From an uncultured Neglectibacter sp. (GTDB lineage Bacteria > Bacillota > Clostridia > Oscillospirales > Acutalibacteraceae), in NCBI GenBank assembly GCA_947647615.1, contig CANSKS010000022.1, positions 1 through 42,608 of the forward strand: a stretch of 42,608 bases of DNA, written 5' to 3'. The first letter of the stretch is position 1. Each line of letters starts with the position of its first letter. This document shows positions 40,196 through 42,608 of this stretch, piece after piece. The translations under genes were made by a program, and so were the position numbers. The notes beneath the pieces are model-generated. The model did not search any database. It saw only the letters and a list, made by a program, of their open reading frames with translations, and was not told the DNA's origin.

Positions 40196-41404
40196 ATGGC
40201 AGAGAGCGAAAAAGGCGGCGGAGAAAAATTGCTGACAGCCCCTTTTATTCTTTTGACCGTTTTATCTTGCATGGTCACGATCTGCCTTCAAATGATGGTC
40301 ACCGCCATGCCACTGCTGACAGTTCAGTGGGGGTACGACCCGGAGATTTCAGGGATCTCCACCACAGTCTGCACGCTGGCGGCGCTTCTGCTTCGGCCTG
40401 TGTCAGTGCGGTTCTCGTTTAAGGTGGGAGAAAAGGGATGCGTATTGGTGGGGGCAGCCCTTTATGCCGTCGTTTTCTTTTCCTGCTTCTTCAACACAGG
40501 CCTGCCCGGACTGCTGCTGCTTCGCAGTGTCCAGGGTTTTGGCATGAGCTTGCTCACCACGGCATTAGGCGCAATGGCAACCGCTTGCCTGCCGAAGTCG
40601 AGAATGGCCGAAGGCATGGCCTATTTTGGGCTTGGAAATGCCGTGGCGCTTTCGGTGGGGCCCTCTATTGGACTTTTGCTTTCTCAGCGCAGCGGCTTTT
40701 TTTCTTTGTTTCTATTTGGCCTAATTCTTTCTCTATTCATCGCATTTTCCCTCTTTTTTCTTCGGCCTCCGGCCCGGCAAAGGCCTTTCCCGGCTCCAAC
40801 CGCCGTGGAAAAGAAAAGCTTTTTCCGGTTGGCGGCAGAAAGCGGCTCTCTTTTCCCCTCCTTGGCTTCCGCGGTCCTTATTTTTTGCCAAATGTCCCTT
40901 TCTACTTATCTGGCCTTTTGGGGAAAAGCCTCCGGCCTGGAAGATGTGAGCATTTTCTTTTCCGTAAATTTGTTCGGTATGATCGTTTCCAGGCTATTCA
41001 TGGGTTGGCTGCGCCGGTTCAAGGAAGGCAAGATCTGTGCCGTTTCCTCCGCTTTGCTCGCGGCTGCTTACTTCTTGGTCGCTCTCTTCCCCTGCATTCC
41101 AGTGCTGTGGGTCTCTGGAATCTTCTATGGCTTTGGCTATGGGATCTTGTACTCCCTGATGAACGCCGCTGCGGTGCAACATAGCAACCGTGAGACTCGC
41201 GGAACGGCCAACGCGGTTTTTTTCGGCGCAAAAGATCTGGGAACAGCACTGGGCGCATTTTTATGGGGGTACTTCTCCGGCGCCTTCGGGTACCGGTTTA
41301 TCTTCCTTTTGGGCGGAACTTTCGCCTTGGCTGGAAGCGTTGGGTTTACTTATTGGAAAATAAACAAACAAAAGAAAGAGGTTGAATTGTATGAACGCGC
41401 TTGA
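40196..41404 (+). CDS. MFS transporter
   Basis: The product is 402 residues from the ATG at 40196, which has AGGAGG upstream; the preceding 15 codons contain the binding site and are rejected. Twelve transmembrane segments are apparent. LRSVQGFGMSLLTTALGAMATACLP and WLRRFKEGKI in the central and mid-loop positions fit drug/metabolite MFS proteins, as does the conserved start of the second half (SLFPSLASAVLIFCQMSLSTYLAFW). It overlaps the hydrolase gene by 14 bases. The direction of transport cannot be told. Confidence 0.88.
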   Translation: MAESEKGGGEKLLTAPFILLTVLSCMVTICLQMMVTAMPLLTVQWGYDPEISGISTTVCTLAALLLRPVSVRFSFKVGEKGCVLVGAALYAVVFFSCFFNTGLPGLLLLRSVQGFGMSLLTTALGAMATACLPKSRMAEGMAYFGLGNAVALSVGPSIGLLLSQRSGFFSLFLFGLILSLFIAFSLFFLRPPARQRPFPAPTAVEKKSFFRLAAESGSLFPSLASAVLIFCQMSLSTYLAFWGKASGLEDVSIFFSVNLFGMIVSRLFMGWLRRFKEGKICAVSSALLAAAYFLVALFPCIPVLWVSGIFYGFGYGILYSLMNAAAVQHSNRETRGTANAVFFGAKDLGTALGAFLWGYFSGAFGYRFIFLLGGTFALAGSVGFTYWKINKQKKEVELYERA

Positions 41405-42437
41405 CGAACTGCTTTCCCGGTATTTCGCGTGCCGGCACTATTGTGACGAATACAAGGCATACTCCCGCGAAAATTATTTTTTCATGTTCCAAACTATTTG
41501 GGAGGTATCTTCCACTGTGTTCCAAGCGAATTTGGAAACCGGGAATGTGGTTTACCGCGAAGGGTTGACCGAAGAAAAATGTAAAGAGCTGATACAAAAG
41601 CTTCAAACAGCCGAGCAGCGCATGGTGCGGCTACACGACCCAGAAGCGGATAAGATCTACCTTTGGAACGGCAAACAAATGCCCTGGAATGGGTTCACGC
41701 CGGAAACCTGGGCAAAGATCAGCCACGACGGCCCGGAGTTCCGGCCACATTTGGTCCCCTTTCTGCAGAACGATGGGAAGTGCCACCCAAGTGTTATCAT
41801 CATTGGAGGAAATTTCCGGCAAAATGCCTCCGAGGGCTTCCCCATCGCAGAATTTTACCAAAAAAATGGTTACAACGCCTTTGTGCTGAACAACCGCCAC
41901 GGAATGGGCGCCAAGGTACGGAAAACCCTAAACCGCGCCCTTGACCTACAAAGAGCCATTCGGCTGTTGCGGTGCCGTGGGGAAGAATTTGGGGTACAGG
42001 CCAGTGAAATTTTTGTCAACGGCTTTTCTATGGGCAACCGGCCGGCTATTGACTTGATCAACTCCCTGGGAGTTCAAACTGCCCCCGAACGGATAGACCC
42101 CGATTACCTGCCGGATGAAATTGACCGGGCCGACGCCCGAATCTGCGCGTTGGTCTCTGTTTATCCGGCAGTGTTCCCCTACGACAACGATAACCGTTAC
42201 CAAGATTTTCCCCCTTGCTTTTTTGCCCTTGGGAACCGTGATTGGTCCCTTTGGCGGATGCTGCCCTTTATTTCCGACCTTGGGGCAAACGGGGTCAAAA
42301 CAGAAGTTCACCTTTTCGACGGGGCCGACCACGGCTTTGGGCTGGGTCAAGCCGATGGGCTACCTGAAAATTTAAAACAGTGGCCAGCGCTGCTCCTGAA
42401 CTGGCTGGATCGTCAGCTGAAGAAAGAACAACCTTAA
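41391..42437 (+). CDS. Alpha/beta-hydrolase fold esterase-like protein
   Basis: The product is 348 residues from the ATG at 41391 (AAAGAGG upstream); a TTG three codons earlier is less likely. The catalytic set appears as Ser213 in GFSMG, Asp284 in LGNRDWSL and His314 in DGADHGFGL. SVIIIGGNFRQNASEG (135-149) precedes the nucleophile, like the oxyanion loop of BD-FAE/acetyl-esterase-like proteins, though the usual HGG is replaced by IGGN. The first 110 residues are a helical extension without a signal peptide. It overlaps the MFS gene, so the pair may import and de-esterify a compound in the cytoplasm. Confidence 0.88.
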   Translation: MNALDELLSRYFACRHYCDEYKAYSRENYFFMFQTIWEVSSTVFQANLETGNVVYREGLTEEKCKELIQKLQTAEQRMVRLHDPEADKIYLWNGKQMPWNGFTPETWAKISHDGPEFRPHLVPFLQNDGKCHPSVIIIGGNFRQNASEGFPIAEFYQKNGYNAFVLNNRHGMGAKVRKTLNRALDLQRAIRLLRCRGEEFGVQASEIFVNGFSMGNRPAIDLINSLGVQTAPERIDPDYLPDEIDRADARICALVSVYPAVFPYDNDNRYQDFPPCFFALGNRDWSLWRMLPFISDLGANGVKTEVHLFDGADHGFGLGQADGLPENLKQWPALLLNWLDRQLKKEQP

Positions 42438-42468
42438 AATGCCGCGAAATTCGCCTATAGAGAGCAGA

Positions 42469-42508
42469 ACCCCTGCCGGAAACTTCCCGACGGGGGCTCC
42501 TTGTTTTT
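42469..42508 (+). terminator. Terminator of the MFS/hydrolase operon
   Basis: CCCC-T-G-C-CGG (42470-42479) pairs with CCG-A-C-GGGGG (42487-42496) with a mismatch, and TTGTTTTTT follows. The T-run overlaps the next gene's -35. Confidence 0.65.
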
Positions 42509-42530
42509 TGGAAGCACAATGTGCTACAAT
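42501..42530 (+). promoter_or_regulatory. Promoter of the truncated last gene
   Basis: TTGTTT (42501-42506) and TACAAT (42525-42530) are 18 bases apart, 60 bases ahead of the next start. Confidence 0.5.
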
Positions 42531-42589
42531 ATATTTTGAAAAACAGGGAACCCGGGGCATTGCCGTAAAAAGGAGGGGGCTATACCGTT

Positions 42590-42608
42590 ATGAATCGAGA
42601 CCTTACCG
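42590..42608 (+). CDS. Start of a gene cut off by the window end
   Basis: ATG at 42590 has a strong AAGGAGGGGG upstream and a promoter. Only six codons (MNRDLT) are visible, so nothing can be said about its product. Confidence 0.6.

Overview
The window looks like the chromosome of a spore-forming, gut-type clostridium (Bacillota, Clostridia; I would guess the Oscillospiraceae/Acutalibacteraceae side, but that is inference). The grounds are strong AGGAGG-type ribosome binding sites, TTGACA/TATAAT promoters, TTG and GTG starts, a SpoIVB sporulation protease, a YesM/YesN-type two-component system beside a sugar ABC importer, and several Clostridia-typical families (EFR1 ferrodoxin, DUF4358, the putative ABC exporter family, DUF5605 glycosidase). 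I see no phage, insertion sequence, rRNA or CRISPR array. Coding density is high and most genes are on the minus strand.

Layout. (1) 220-4282, minus: a surface O-acylation cassette read in the order SGNH hydrolase, DUF4358 protein, MBOAT acyltransferase, DHHW/AlgX-like protein. The SGNH protein carries an odd Arg/His-rich repeat in front of its membrane helix. (2) 4514-6043: a large protein of unknown function whose C-terminal part contains a GIIGGADGPTAI motif known from Na+-translocating decarboxylase beta subunits. (3) 6165-7283: a flavodoxin/2x[4Fe-4S] protein and a tRNA-Leu(CAG) with consensus promoter and terminator. (4) 7332-12709: two overlapping ABC exporter half-transporters behind a promoter with a LytTR-type direct repeat, preceded by the matching LytTR regulator and a one-helix GHKL kinase. 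(5) 12863-13150: a gene graveyard with an XRE-repressor relic. (6) 13151-14008: a Bax-inhibitor-like membrane protein.

(7) 14187-30888 is a Gram-positive glycan-utilisation locus: D-lyxose-isomerase-like enzyme, DUF5060/DUF4038/DUF5605 glycosidase, ThuA protein, Gfo/Idh dehydrogenase, GH31 glycosidase, an (alpha/alpha)6 glycosidase, a binding protein with two permeases, and a divergent histidine kinase/AraC response regulator pair. The likely logic is that the kinase senses an extracellular oligosaccharide, the importer (without its own ATPase, so probably using a shared MsmK-type one) brings it in, and cytoplasmic glycosidases and redox/isomerase enzymes take it apart. An Ogt DNA-repair gene sits inside this stretch. 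(8) 29871-33302 adds a TIM-barrel isomerase with three VOC proteins and a decayed alpha-hydroxy-acid oxidase.

(9) 33416-37645: an AraC/GyrI-like regulator, a two-gene ABC exporter with two perfect palindromes at its promoter, a 51-residue protein and an unknown membrane protein. (10) 37946-42437: SpoIVB away from its usual neighbours, then a LysR regulator divergent from an MFS transporter and alpha/beta hydrolase pair. The window ends in the first codons of another gene.

All assignments come from reading motifs by eye. No alignment or database search was run.
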